Position numbers and translations under genes: made by a program. The notes beneath the pieces were generated by a model. That model was given only the letters and a program-made list of their open reading frames with translations, did not search any database and was not told the origin of the DNA. Source: an uncultured Oscillibacter sp. (GTDB lineage Bacteria; Bacillota_A; Clostridia; Oscillospirales; Oscillospiraceae). Taken from it: a stretch of DNA of 9,525 nucleotides. Location: assembly GCA_948902155.1 (NCBI GenBank), contig CAQVQZ010000078.1, positions 1-9,525 on the forward strand, written 5' to 3'. Positions 1 to 5,438 of this stretch are shown here, one piece after another. Position 1 is the stretch's first letter, and every line of letters begins with the position of its first letter.

Positions 1-49
1 TGTCTGGCGCAAGCTCATTCCTGTCCATCGTTAATTTCAGGATAGGCTC
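1..49 (+). mobile_element. Right end of an insertion sequence (partial, runs off the window)
   Basis: Positions 40-49 read GGATAGGCTC, the reverse complement of GAGCCTATCC at 9474-9483. Including the flanking TAA (50-52) and TTA (9471-9473) gives a perfect 13-bp inverted match between the window ends. Inward of the tip the two ends keep partial similarity, as expected for imperfect terminal repeats of one IS. Frame 2 (positions 2-34) encodes VWRKLIPVHR and a stop, plausibly the last residues of the transposase, which would read rightward. The target looks like TA or TNA, which would fit IS5-like or IS630-like elements; the family cannot be fixed from 49 bases. Confidence 0.7.
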
Positions 50-681
50 TAAATAAAGATATTAAAGCGATATCAAACAATATGTTTGATGGGTGCAGTA
101 GTTTGAGAGAGGTTGATATCCCATCCGGCGTTACAAAGATGGACTCCAGCGCGTTTTATTTCTGTGACCAGTTGGATACCGTCGTTGTCCCGGCCTCCGT
201 TGATAGTGTACATATATGGAGTTTTGATGGAGGAGGAGAGGATTATACTCAACATAAAGACTTTTACTTTTGCGGAAATGCGCCGGAGTTTGATGATCCC
301 GATGATAGCGACGCCTTTTCAATGGGATACTTAAACGGCGACCCTGTGCATATCCGGACGGACATCTATTATCCCATCGGCGCGTCAGGGTGGAAGGAAT
401 TGGCTCAAAGATACGAAGGGAGAGACTACTACCGGTTTATCCCCTACAATCCGGACGACGACGGCAAGCTCCACGGCACTGTGACCGTCAGCGCCAACTA
501 CGCCCCGGAGGGGGAGGCGCTTGTGATCCGCGTCGCTCCGGAACCCGGCTACCGCTTCGCCTCCATCAAAGTCACCGGCCCGGACGGACAGCAGGTCCAG
601 GTCTCCGGCAGCAGAGGCGTTTACACCTTCCGCATGCCCGCGTTTGACGTGTTTATTGATGTGGATTTCGTGAAAAACTGA
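50..681 (+). pseudogene. BspA-like leucine-rich-repeat surface protein, 5'-truncated by an IS
   Basis: The open frame continues upstream of the first ATG (82) into the IS junction, and the residues encoded from 52 (NKDIKAISNN, then MFDGCSSL) already form a BspA/TpLRR-type repeat. Repeats of the LRR_5 pattern (phenylalanine, cysteine, SSL, isoleucine-proline, valine) run over about the first 45 residues from ATG 82. A terminal LRR-like cap follows (residues 65-125, with YYP and W positions typical of these proteins), then a C-terminal beta domain (about 130-199) resembling bacterial InlB-type repeats. Full proteins of this family are exported and much longer, with a signal peptide; both the signal peptide and most repeats are missing here. 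No ribosome site precedes ATG 82, so a functional product is unlikely unless the IS drives it. GC is low in the first 300 bases and higher towards the 3' end. Confidence 0.8.
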
Positions 682-697
682 CCGCGCCCCGATGAAA

Positions 698-730
698 AAC
701 CCGCCGCAGGATGGCCTCCTGCGGCGGGTT
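698..730. terminator. Bidirectional Rho-independent terminator
   Basis: A perfect 14-bp stem (698-711 with 717-730) and a 5-base loop TGGCC. The stem ends in AA/TT pairs with more A residues on the left and TTT on the right, so it can end transcripts from both sides. It sits between the stop of the LRR remnant (681) and the stop of the ATPase (737), which converge. Confidence 0.9.
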
Positions 731-736
731 TCCTGA

Positions 737-2710
737 TTACTTGAACTCTTCCACATGGAGGCACCGCATGGCGTTCAGGATGGCGATAAACGCCACGCCC
801 ACGTCGGCAAAAACTGCCTCCCACATGGTGGCGACGCCGAAGGCCCCCAGCAGCAGCACCGCGCCCTTCACCCCCAGGGCAAACCAGATGTTCTGCTTCA
901 CGATGCGCAGAGTCTTTCGGGAGATGCGCATGGCGGTGGCGATCTTGGCCGGGTTGTCGTCCATCAGCACGATGTCTGCGGCCTCGATGGCGGCGTCGGA
1001 GCCCAGCGCGCCCATGGCGATGCCCACGTCCACCCGGCTGAGGACCGGCGCGTCGTTGATGCCGTCCCCTACGAAGGCCAGGGCCGTGTTGGGGGCCTTT
1101 TGGGCCAGAAGGGCCTCCACCCGCTCCACCTTGCCGCCGGGGAGAAGCTGGGCGTGGTACTCGTCCAGCCCCAGCTCCCGGGCGACGGCCTTGGCCGTGG
1201 CCTCGGTGTCGCCAGTGAGCATGACGGTCTTTTTCACCCCTGCGGCCTTGAGGCCCTCCACCAGGGTCTTCGCCTCGGGCTTGGGCAGGTCCGAGATGAG
1301 GATATGCCCGGCGTAAACGCCGTCCGCCATCACGTGGACGATGGTCCCCGGCAGGTCGCAGGACTCCCAGCGGACCCCTTCCCGGTCCATCAGGCGGCTG
1401 TTTCCGGCGGAGACGGATTTGCCGTCCACCTTGGCGGTGACGCCGTGGCCCGCGATTTCCTCCACGTCCGTGACCCGGCTGGGGTCGATCTCCTTCCCCC
1501 ACGCCTTGCGGAGGGAGAGGGAGATGGGATGGCCGGACCAGCTCTCCGCCAGGGCGGCCAGCTCCAGCAGGGCCTGCCGGTCAAAGCCCTGGGCGGGGTG
1601 CAGGGCGGAGACGGTGAAGCTGCCCTGGGTCAGGGTGCCGGTCTTGTCGAAAATCACGGTCTCCGTTTTGGAGAGGATTTCCAGATAGTTGCTGCCCTTG
1701 ACCAGGATACCGCACTTGCTGGCCCCGCCGATGCCGCCGAAGAAGCTCAGGGGCACGGAGATCACCAGGGCGCAGGGGCAGGAGATGACCAGGAAGATCA
1801 GCGCCCGGTGGAGCCAGCCGGTCCAGTCCGTCCCCGCCAGAAAGGCGGGCTGGGACGCCGCCGGAAGCAGGGCCAGGGCGATGGTGGGAATCAGGAACAG
1901 GGCCGTGGCGGCGATGACCACGCAGGGGGTGTAATACCGGGCGAAACGGGTGATGAAGTTCTCGCTGGCGGCTTTCTTCTCCCCGGCGTTCTCCACCAGG
2001 TCCAGGATTTTCGAGACGGTGGACTCCTCGCAGGGCTTGGTGACCCGGACCCGCAGGAGGCCGGACTGGTTCACGCAGCCGCTGATGACCGCGTCGCCGG
2101 GGGCCACGTCCCGGGGCACGGACTCGCCGGTGAGGGCGGCGGTGTCCAGGGCGGAGCTGCCCTCGATGACCTCGCCGTCCAGGGGGACCCGCTCGCCGGG
2201 CTTGACGGCAATGACCGCGCCCACTTCCACGTCCTCGGGGTCCACCTCCTCCAGGGAACCGTCCTCCAGCTCCAGGTTGGCCACGTCCGGCCGGATGTCC
2301 ATCAGGGCGGCGATGGACTGGCGGGACCGGCCCACGGCGTAGTCCTGGAAGAGCTCGCCGGTCTGATAGAAAAGCATGACGAAGACGGCCTCGGCGTACT
2401 CCCCGGTGGCGAAAGCGCCCACGGTGGCCAGGGCCATGAGGAAGTTCTCGTCAAAGACCTGGCCGTTGAGGATGTTGCGGACGGCCTTCCAAAGGATGTC
2501 CCAGCCGATGACGGCGTAGGGAATCAGGTACAGCGGCCAGAGGGACAGGAGATAGACCGGGCCGCTGTCCAGCCGGAGGTCTACGGTGGTGAGCAGAGGG
2601 ATATGGACCGGCAGATAGACGGCGGGCAGGAGCTTCACGACGATTAGAAGGACAGCTGCCGCCAGGATTCGATAGAGCATTTTCCGCTGCTTGCGGGTGA
2701 GGTTTTTCAT
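737..2710 (-). CDS. cadA: P1B-type heavy-metal-exporting ATPase (Zn/Cd/Pb type)
   Basis: A 657-residue membrane pump that uses ATP to export soft divalent metals. Visible motifs: the actuator TGES at 194-197; the transmembrane metal site CPC at 311-313; the phosphorylation site DKTGT at 355-359 (Asp355); the HP dipeptide at 394-395 of the nucleotide domain; GDGIND at 548-553. In the last two helices, Lys615 and Asp636 (in ADVGV) match the positions that mark the P1B-2 group, which moves Zn, Cd and Pb. The protein starts with a short basic stretch and goes straight into the first helices, so it has no N-terminal HMA domain; a separate HMA protein is encoded two genes upstream. The start is supported by AAGGAGG at 2719-2725, 8 bases before ATG. 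It is the last gene of the ArsR-HMA-methyltransferase-ATPase group, separated from the methyltransferase by 148 bases that hold an opposite-strand small RNA unit. The exact metal is inferred from family motifs. Confidence 0.93.
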   Translation of the reverse strand: MKNLTRKQRKMLYRILAAAVLLIVVKLLPAVYLPVHIPLLTTVDLRLDSGPVYLLSLWPLYLIPYAVIGWDILWKAVRNILNGQVFDENFLMALATVGAFATGEYAEAVFVMLFYQTGELFQDYAVGRSRQSIAALMDIRPDVANLELEDGSLEEVDPEDVEVGAVIAVKPGERVPLDGEVIEGSSALDTAALTGESVPRDVAPGDAVISGCVNQSGLLRVRVTKPCEESTVSKILDLVENAGEKKAASENFITRFARYYTPCVVIAATALFLIPTIALALLPAASQPAFLAGTDWTGWLHRALIFLVISCPCALVISVPLSFFGGIGGASKCGILVKGSNYLEILSKTETVIFDKTGTLTQGSFTVSALHPAQGFDRQALLELAALAESWSGHPISLSLRKAWGKEIDPSRVTDVEEIAGHGVTAKVDGKSVSAGNSRLMDREGVRWESCDLPGTIVHVMADGVYAGHILISDLPKPEAKTLVEGLKAAGVKKTVMLTGDTEATAKAVARELGLDEYHAQLLPGGKVERVEALLAQKAPNTALAFVGDGINDAPVLSRVDVGIAMGALGSDAAIEAADIVLMDDNPAKIATAMRISRKTLRIVKQNIWFALGVKGAVLLLGAFGVATMWEAVFADVGVAFIAILNAMRCLHVEEFK

Positions 2711-2725
2711 AGGAGACGCCTCCTT
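2711..2725 (-). promoter_or_regulatory. Ribosome binding site of the ATPase inside a small inverted repeat
   Basis: On the minus strand the leader reads AAGGAGGCGTCTCCT directly before ATG. AGGAG and CTCCT (2720-2724 and 2711-2715) form a 5-bp stem with a 4-base loop that covers the Shine-Dalgarno bases. The hairpin could lower translation, but it is small and this may be chance. Confidence 0.5.
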
Positions 2726-2744
2726 AAACGTTGGAGTTTGCTTC

Positions 2745-2773
2745 TTGATTTTCTCTTTTGTTCCTGCTATACT
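2745..2773 (+). promoter_or_regulatory. Sigma-A promoter of the small RNA unit, extended -10
   Basis: TTGATT (2745-2750), a 17-base spacer, then TATACT (2768-2773) preceded by TGC, an extended -10. Predicted start near 2780. It lies inside the minus-strand metal operon, pointing the opposite way, and no plus-strand protein gene follows it. Confidence 0.75.
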
Positions 2774-2779
2774 GGAGGC

Positions 2780-2860
2780 AGCATGGAGGGTGGTCCTGCC
2801 GCCCTTGCTTGCGCTCGTAGGCTCCCTGTGCTTCGTTAGGGCGGGGAGCTTACTTTTTTT
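2780..2860 (+). ncRNA. Candidate small RNA, about 80 nt
   Basis: A well-formed promoter (2745-2773) and a terminator (2818-2860) bracket about 80 bases on the plus strand between two minus-strand genes. GGUGG and CCGCC (2789-2803) can form a 5' hairpin, followed by a linker and then the terminator stem-loop. The only in-frame ATG (2783) would give 18 residues, and the GGAGG at 2774-2778 falls upstream of the predicted start, so it is unlikely to be translated from this transcript. I do not recognise it as SRP RNA, 6S RNA or tmRNA: the GGAAGCAGC-type SRP loop is absent and it is too short for the others. The end of its T-run overlaps the methyltransferase stop codon (2859-2861). The function is unknown. 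Its promoter half is antisense to the ATPase leader. Confidence 0.6.
2818..2860 (+). terminator. Rho-independent terminator of the small RNA
   Basis: GCTCCC (2821-2826) pairs with GGGAGC (2844-2849). The stem extends by three pairs, one of them G-U, to 2818/2852, and seven T follow (2854-2860). The 17-base loop is long, and an alternative CCCT/AGGG pairing exists inside. The T-run is present only in the plus direction. Confidence 0.7.
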
Positions 2861-3488
2861 ATGCGTTCACCGAGGGAACTGGCTTACACAGGACCGCCAG
2901 CCCTATGGGCAGGCGGCCTGGGATGACCTCCATCGTGACCCGGCTCAGCCCCAGGCGCTCCAAAAATAAGGGATAAGACTCCGGGGTGAAAGCGTGTTCG
3001 TAGTGAAAGCCTACCCCCTGGTAGATTCGGATCATCGTCCCGTAGGCGGTTCCCGTCTTTCCCTGGAGGTACGTGGGCAGGATGAGCCGCCCGCCCGGAG
3101 CGGTCACCCGCCAAAGCTCCCGGACCGCCTGTTCCGGGGCCGGGAGCAAATGGAGCACGTTGGCGGCGATGACTGCGTCGAAGCTGCCGTCCGGGTCCGG
3201 CAGGGCAGTCACGTCCCGGCGGGCAAAGCGCAGGTTGGAAAGCCCCCGGCGGCGCGCTTTCCGCTCCGCCTGGGCCAGCATGGCCTCCGACAGGTCCGTG
3301 CAAAGCACGGAAGCGGCCCGCTCCGCCGCAGCCAGAGAGAACTGTCCGGTTCCGGCGGCGCAGTCCAGCACCCTGGCTCCGGCGGGGACCAGCTCCGCCG
3401 TCCGGGCCACGGCGGCGGCGTTTACCCGCCGGTTAGTCCATTGCGCGGCGTCATAAAACCGGGCCCATCGGTCCCAGAAGTTGCTCAA
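2859..3488 (-). CDS. Class I SAM-dependent methyltransferase
   Basis: A 209-residue soluble protein with a Rossmann methyltransferase fold of the UbiE/Methyltransf_11 type. Motif I is VLDCAAGTG at 40-48; the acidic residue that would bind the SAM ribose is Asp65 (CTDLSEAM); Asp92 fits the adenine-contact position; the motif IV-like stretch is FDAVIAANVLH (103-113), followed by LWRVTAPGGRL (125-135), typical of the family. The substrate is not predictable. It lacks the conserved cysteines of arsenite methyltransferases, so metal methylation is not supported. The start codon is TTG and overlaps the HMA stop by 4 bases (TTGA, 3485-3488), with no clear Shine-Dalgarno sequence, which points to translational coupling. 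It sits within the metal operon but could be a passenger. Confidence 0.88.
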   Translation of the reverse strand: MSNFWDRWARFYDAAQWTNRRVNAAAVARTAELVPAGARVLDCAAGTGQFSLAAAERAASVLCTDLSEAMLAQAERKARRRGLSNLRFARRDVTALPDPDGSFDAVIAANVLHLLPAPEQAVRELWRVTAPGGRLILPTYLQGKTGTAYGTMIRIYQGVGFHYEHAFTPESYPLFLERLGLSRVTMEVIPGRLPIGLAVLCKPVPSVNA

Positions 3489-3703
3489 AGGTTGATGATG
3501 CAGTCCGGCTCCACCTTCTTGCAGACGGCCACGACTTCCTTCATGATGTCGTCAAAACGGGTGTCGTCCGCGTCCACGGTCATTTTCTGGGCCATGAAGC
3601 TGACGTTGGCGTCGTTTACGCCGTCGATCTTCTTGATGGCGGCTTCCATCTTCGCGGCGCAGTTGGCGCAGTCCAGGTCGGTGAGTTTGAAACGCTTTTT
3701 CAT
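3485..3703 (-). CDS. Free-standing heavy-metal-associated (HMA) domain protein
   Basis: A 72-residue single-domain protein of the ferredoxin-like HMA fold, cytoplasmic. The metal loop is LDCANCAAKME (residues 9-19) with Cys11 and Cys14. The leading Asp before the first Cys (DCxxC) is the form found in Zn/Cd/Pb ATPase N-domains rather than the MxCxxC of copper chaperones. AGGAGGAG at 3709-3716 supports the ATG at 3703. It probably delivers metal to, or regulates, the downstream ATPase, which has no HMA domain of its own; that pairing is inference. It is the first gene after the repressor, 47 bases away, and overlaps the next gene by 4 bases. Confidence 0.88.
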   Translation of the reverse strand: MKKRFKLTDLDCANCAAKMEAAIKKIDGVNDANVSFMAQKMTVDADDTRFDDIMKEVVAVCKKVEPDCIINL

Positions 3704-3718
3704 GATGATCTCCTCCTG

Positions 3719-3731
3719 ATATGTTCATATG
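3719..3731. promoter_or_regulatory. Second operator-like box before the HMA gene
   Basis: ATATGTTCATAT (3719-3730) is an inverted repeat (ATATG-TT-CATAT). Ten of its bases, ATATGTTCAT, recur exactly at 4152-4161 in the repressor promoter. It lies in the 47-base gap between repressor and HMA gene, just upstream of the HMA ribosome site. It is probably a second binding site for the ArsR protein; no clear separate promoter is visible here. Confidence 0.5.
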
Positions 3732-3750
3732 TCGCTGCATAGGGAAAACG

Positions 3751-4113
3751 TTATTCGCGGACGTGCTCCAGCCCTTGGTCGATGATGGTCTTCACGTGGT
3801 CGTCGGCCAGGGAGTAGAACACGGTCTTGCCCTCCCGGCGGGACTTCACCAGGCGGACGTTTTTCAGCGCCCGGAGCTGGTGGGAGATGGCGGACTGGGT
3901 CATGCCCAGCAGCGCCGCGATGTCGCAGACGCACATCTCCGCCTCGAAGAGCACGTACAGGATGCGGACCCGCGTGGAGTCCCCGAAGATGCGAAACAGC
4001 TCCGTCAGGTCGTACAGGGTGTCCTCCCCCGGCATCTCCCGGCGGACCCGCTGGACAATGTCCTCATGGGCGTGGATGAAGTCGCAGCACTCCACCGTAT
4101 AGCGGTCCTCCAT
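3751..4113 (-). CDS. cadC: ArsR-family metal-sensing repressor (CadC/SmtB type)
   Basis: A 120-residue winged-helix dimer that would repress the locus until it binds metal. The N-terminal arm carries Cys9-Cys10. Helix 3 has CVC (Cys61, Cys63) within the MCVCDIA context typical of CadC. The recognition helix region is MTQSAISHQLRALK (71-84), and the wing contains the REGKTVFY segment (93-100). The C-terminal helix carries Asp104, His106, His117 and Glu120, the spacing and numbering of the SmtB zinc site. Both the thiolate (alpha3N) and alpha5 sites therefore look complete, as in staphylococcal CadC, which senses Cd/Pb/Zn. The start is supported by AAAGGAG 6 bases upstream. Autoregulation is likely: operator-like repeats cover the predicted transcription start. 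It heads the operon with the HMA, methyltransferase and ATPase genes. Confidence 0.92.
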   Translation of the reverse strand: MEDRYTVECCDFIHAHEDIVQRVRREMPGEDTLYDLTELFRIFGDSTRVRILYVLFEAEMCVCDIAALLGMTQSAISHQLRALKNVRLVKSRREGKTVFYSLADDHVKTIIDQGLEHVRE

Positions 4114-4137
4114 AGGCGGCTCCTTTCATTTTATCAA

Positions 4138-4161
4138 TTGAACGAGTGTTCATATGTTCAT
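4138..4161. promoter_or_regulatory. Operator-like repeats for the ArsR repressor
   Basis: TGAAC (4139-4143) and GTTCA (4148-4152) form an inverted repeat with 4 bases between. A second GTTCA follows at 4156-4160 as a direct repeat, overlapping the -10 box. The half-site TGAAC/GTTCA resembles SmtB/CadC-family operators. Its position over the predicted start of the repressor transcript fits repression by blocking RNA polymerase. Confidence 0.65.
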
Positions 4162-4187
4162 TATACCGATGGAACCGGTTTTGTCAA
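4160..4187 (-). promoter_or_regulatory. Near-consensus promoter of the metal-efflux operon
   Basis: On the minus strand: TTGACA (4182-4187), a 16-base spacer, TATAAT (4160-4165). Predicted start near 4153, giving a leader of about 40 bases that contains the operator repeats. Both hexamers match the sigma-A consensus fully. Confidence 0.88.
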
Positions 4188-4188
4188 C

Positions 4189-4216
4189 CCCCTTTTCAAA
4201 AAAAGTGGAAAAGGGG
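4189..4216. repeat. 9-bp perfect inverted repeat between two divergent promoters
   Basis: CCCCTTTTC (4189-4197) and GAAAAGGGG (4208-4216) with 10 bases between. It begins two bases beyond the -35 box of the metal operon, and its right arm overlaps the predicted -35 of the thioesterase. It could be an operator or chance structure in purine/pyrimidine-rich DNA. Confidence 0.55.
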
Positions 4217-4234
4217 CGGGCGGTGTGGTATACT
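4206..4234 (+). promoter_or_regulatory. Predicted promoter of the thioesterase gene
   Basis: TGGAAA (4206-4211, 4 of 6 consensus bases), a 17-base spacer, and TATACT (4229-4234) preceded by TGG, an extended -10. Predicted start near 4241, giving a leader of under 30 bases. Confidence 0.6.
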
Positions 4235-4268
4235 ACTCTCGATTTTGCATGGTCGGGAGAGATGCTGT

Positions 4269-4703
4269 ATGGAAAAGCGGGAAACGATGCTGCTGGAGAC
4301 CCTGAAGCTGGGAAGCAACGCCTTCACGGCCCACAATTTCATCGAGCTGGAGTCCGTGGAGCCGGACAGGGCGGCGTACCGCATGGAGATCCGGCCCGAG
4401 AGCCGGAACCCCTTCGGCATGGTCCACGGCGGGGCGCTGTACACCATCGCCGACGACGCCGCCGGAGCCGCTGCCCACAGCGACGGGCGGCATTACGTGA
4501 CCCAGAGCGGGAGCCTCCACTTCCTGGACAACCGCGCCCACGGAATCATCCGGGCGGCGGGGACCGTCCGGCACCGGGGGCGGTCCACGGTGCTGGTGGC
4601 GGTGGAGATCACCGACGAAAAGGGGAGCCTTTTGGCGGCGGGGGAGTTTTCCTATTTCTGCGTGGACATGAAGCGCATGGCCGAGCGGAGGGAGGAAACG
4701 TGA
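4269..4703 (+). CDS. PaaI-type hotdog-fold thioesterase
   Basis: A 144-residue cytoplasmic protein likely to hydrolyse acyl-CoA thioesters. The hotdog signature NPFGMVHGGALYTIADDAAG (47-66) carries the HGG turn at 53-55 and the acidic pair Asp62-Asp63 at the catalytic acid position of PaaI-like enzymes. The second half (THR/SER-rich strand, residues 78-131) fits the YVTQSGSLHF and GRSTVLVAVEI strands of the fold. The length is usual for the family. The frame is open upstream to 4146, but ATG 4269 is preferred: it lies downstream of the predicted promoter, has GGGAGAG at 4254-4260, and starts where family similarity starts. The natural acyl-CoA is unknown. It diverges from the metal repressor and converges on spoIIR; nothing ties it to metal resistance beyond the shared intergenic region. 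Confidence 0.9.
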   Translation: MEKRETMLLETLKLGSNAFTAHNFIELESVEPDRAAYRMEIRPESRNPFGMVHGGALYTIADDAAGAAAHSDGRHYVTQSGSLHFLDNRAHGIIRAAGTVRHRGRSTVLVAVEITDEKGSLLAAGEFSYFCVDMKRMAERREET

Positions 4704-4705
4704 AA

Positions 4706-4738
4706 AACGGGGACATTCCAATTTGGAATGTCCCCGTT
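4706..4738. terminator. Bidirectional terminator between thioesterase and spoIIR
   Basis: A perfect 15-bp stem (4706-4720 with 4724-4738) and a 3-base loop ATT, starting 2 bases after the thioesterase stop. Outside A residues lie on the left and TTCTT-type sequence on the right, so it probably serves both converging genes. Confidence 0.88.
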
Positions 4739-4742
4739 CTTA

Positions 4743-5372
4743 TCAGGACGCCAGCTTGGCTTCCAGCCCCTGCCAGAACTCCACCAGCTTGCTTTTCAGG
4801 ATATAGCCCTGGTTTTCCTCGGTAATCAGCCCTACTTGAGAGGAAGAGAGACCGGCGGCCAGGGCCGTCTCCGGCACCTCTTCCGCCGCCGCGGCGCACA
4901 GGGGCGGGAAGACGACGCACCACCAGTTGCGCCCCGCGCCCTCCCCGATGACGACCCGGAGGGCCAGGTACTTCCCCGCCGGGAGGGTGAAGCCCTCGTA
5001 TTCCCGGGTGGGGAAGGCGGCGTCCTCCAGGCGGGCGGTGACGGAGTAGGGATAGCCGTTGGCCCGGATTTCCTCGGCGGCGATGCGCTCCAGCTCCAGC
5101 AGCTGGCCCCGGAGCAGGGCCTCCGCCTCCCGGCGGTCGGCGGACCCGGCCAGGATGGGCTCGGTGTAGGCCAGGAGCCGGTCCCGGACCTTCAGCTTCA
5201 GGGCCTGGTCCTCTTCGGAATCGGAGTTGGCCAGTACGTGGAGGCGGACCACCCGGTCGGACAGCTCCTGTCCGGTTTGCAGGGCCATGGCCCCGGAGGC
5301 CAGAAACGCCGCCAGGAACAGCAGCAGGGTGATCTCCACGAGTTTCAGCTTTCCGGCCTGTTTGGTTTTCAT
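4743..5372 (-). CDS. spoIIR: Stage II sporulation protein R
   Basis: A 209-residue signalling protein. In endospore formers SpoIIR is made in the forespore, exported, and triggers SpoIIGA to process pro-sigma-E in the mother cell. The sequence shows a single N-terminal hydrophobic segment (about 11-31), then the family core RLHVLANSDSEEDQALKLKV (43-62), the strand region around FPTREYEGFTLPAGKY (120-135), and NWWCVVFPPLC (149-159), all strongly diagnostic. ATG 5372 (MKTK) is chosen because it lies directly before the basic and hydrophobic signal region; an upstream in-frame ATG at 5420 would add 16 atypical residues without a ribosome site. A purine-rich GGGAAGGGACGGG precedes 5372. It lies 66 bases downstream of the DUF1576 gene and probably shares its transcript; no forespore-type promoter is obvious in the gap. 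Confidence 0.93.
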   Translation of the reverse strand: MKTKQAGKLKLVEITLLLFLAAFLASGAMALQTGQELSDRVVRLHVLANSDSEEDQALKLKVRDRLLAYTEPILAGSADRREAEALLRGQLLELERIAAEEIRANGYPYSVTARLEDAAFPTREYEGFTLPAGKYLALRVVIGEGAGRNWWCVVFPPLCAAAAEEVPETALAAGLSSSQVGLITEENQGYILKSKLVEFWQGLEAKLAS

Positions 5373-5438
5373 AAGCGGTCCCGTCCCTTCCCGGCCCGTC
5401 AGGGCCTTTGGGGAAAGCATGGACGGCTTCGCCGGATT

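Noticed and set aside
755..2647. Long plus-strand open frame (630 codons) opposite the ATPase
   Set aside because: It is antisense to a gene with every P1B-ATPase motif; its translation is Gly/Gln/Asp/His-rich low-complexity sequence typical of high-GC shadow frames.
2774..2839. GGAGG followed by ATG 2783, an 18-codon frame
   Set aside because: The GGAGG lies upstream of the predicted transcription start, so the transcript from this promoter would lack it; the peptide has no recognisable feature.
2691..2969. Plus-strand open frame of 92 codons with a hydrophobic start
   Set aside because: It runs across the predicted small RNA, including its promoter and terminator, and into the methyltransferase; there is no ribosome site at its start.
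5418..5420. Upstream ATG as the start of SpoIIR
   Set aside because: No ribosome site, and the extra 16 residues separate the basic start from the hydrophobic signal segment in an atypical way.
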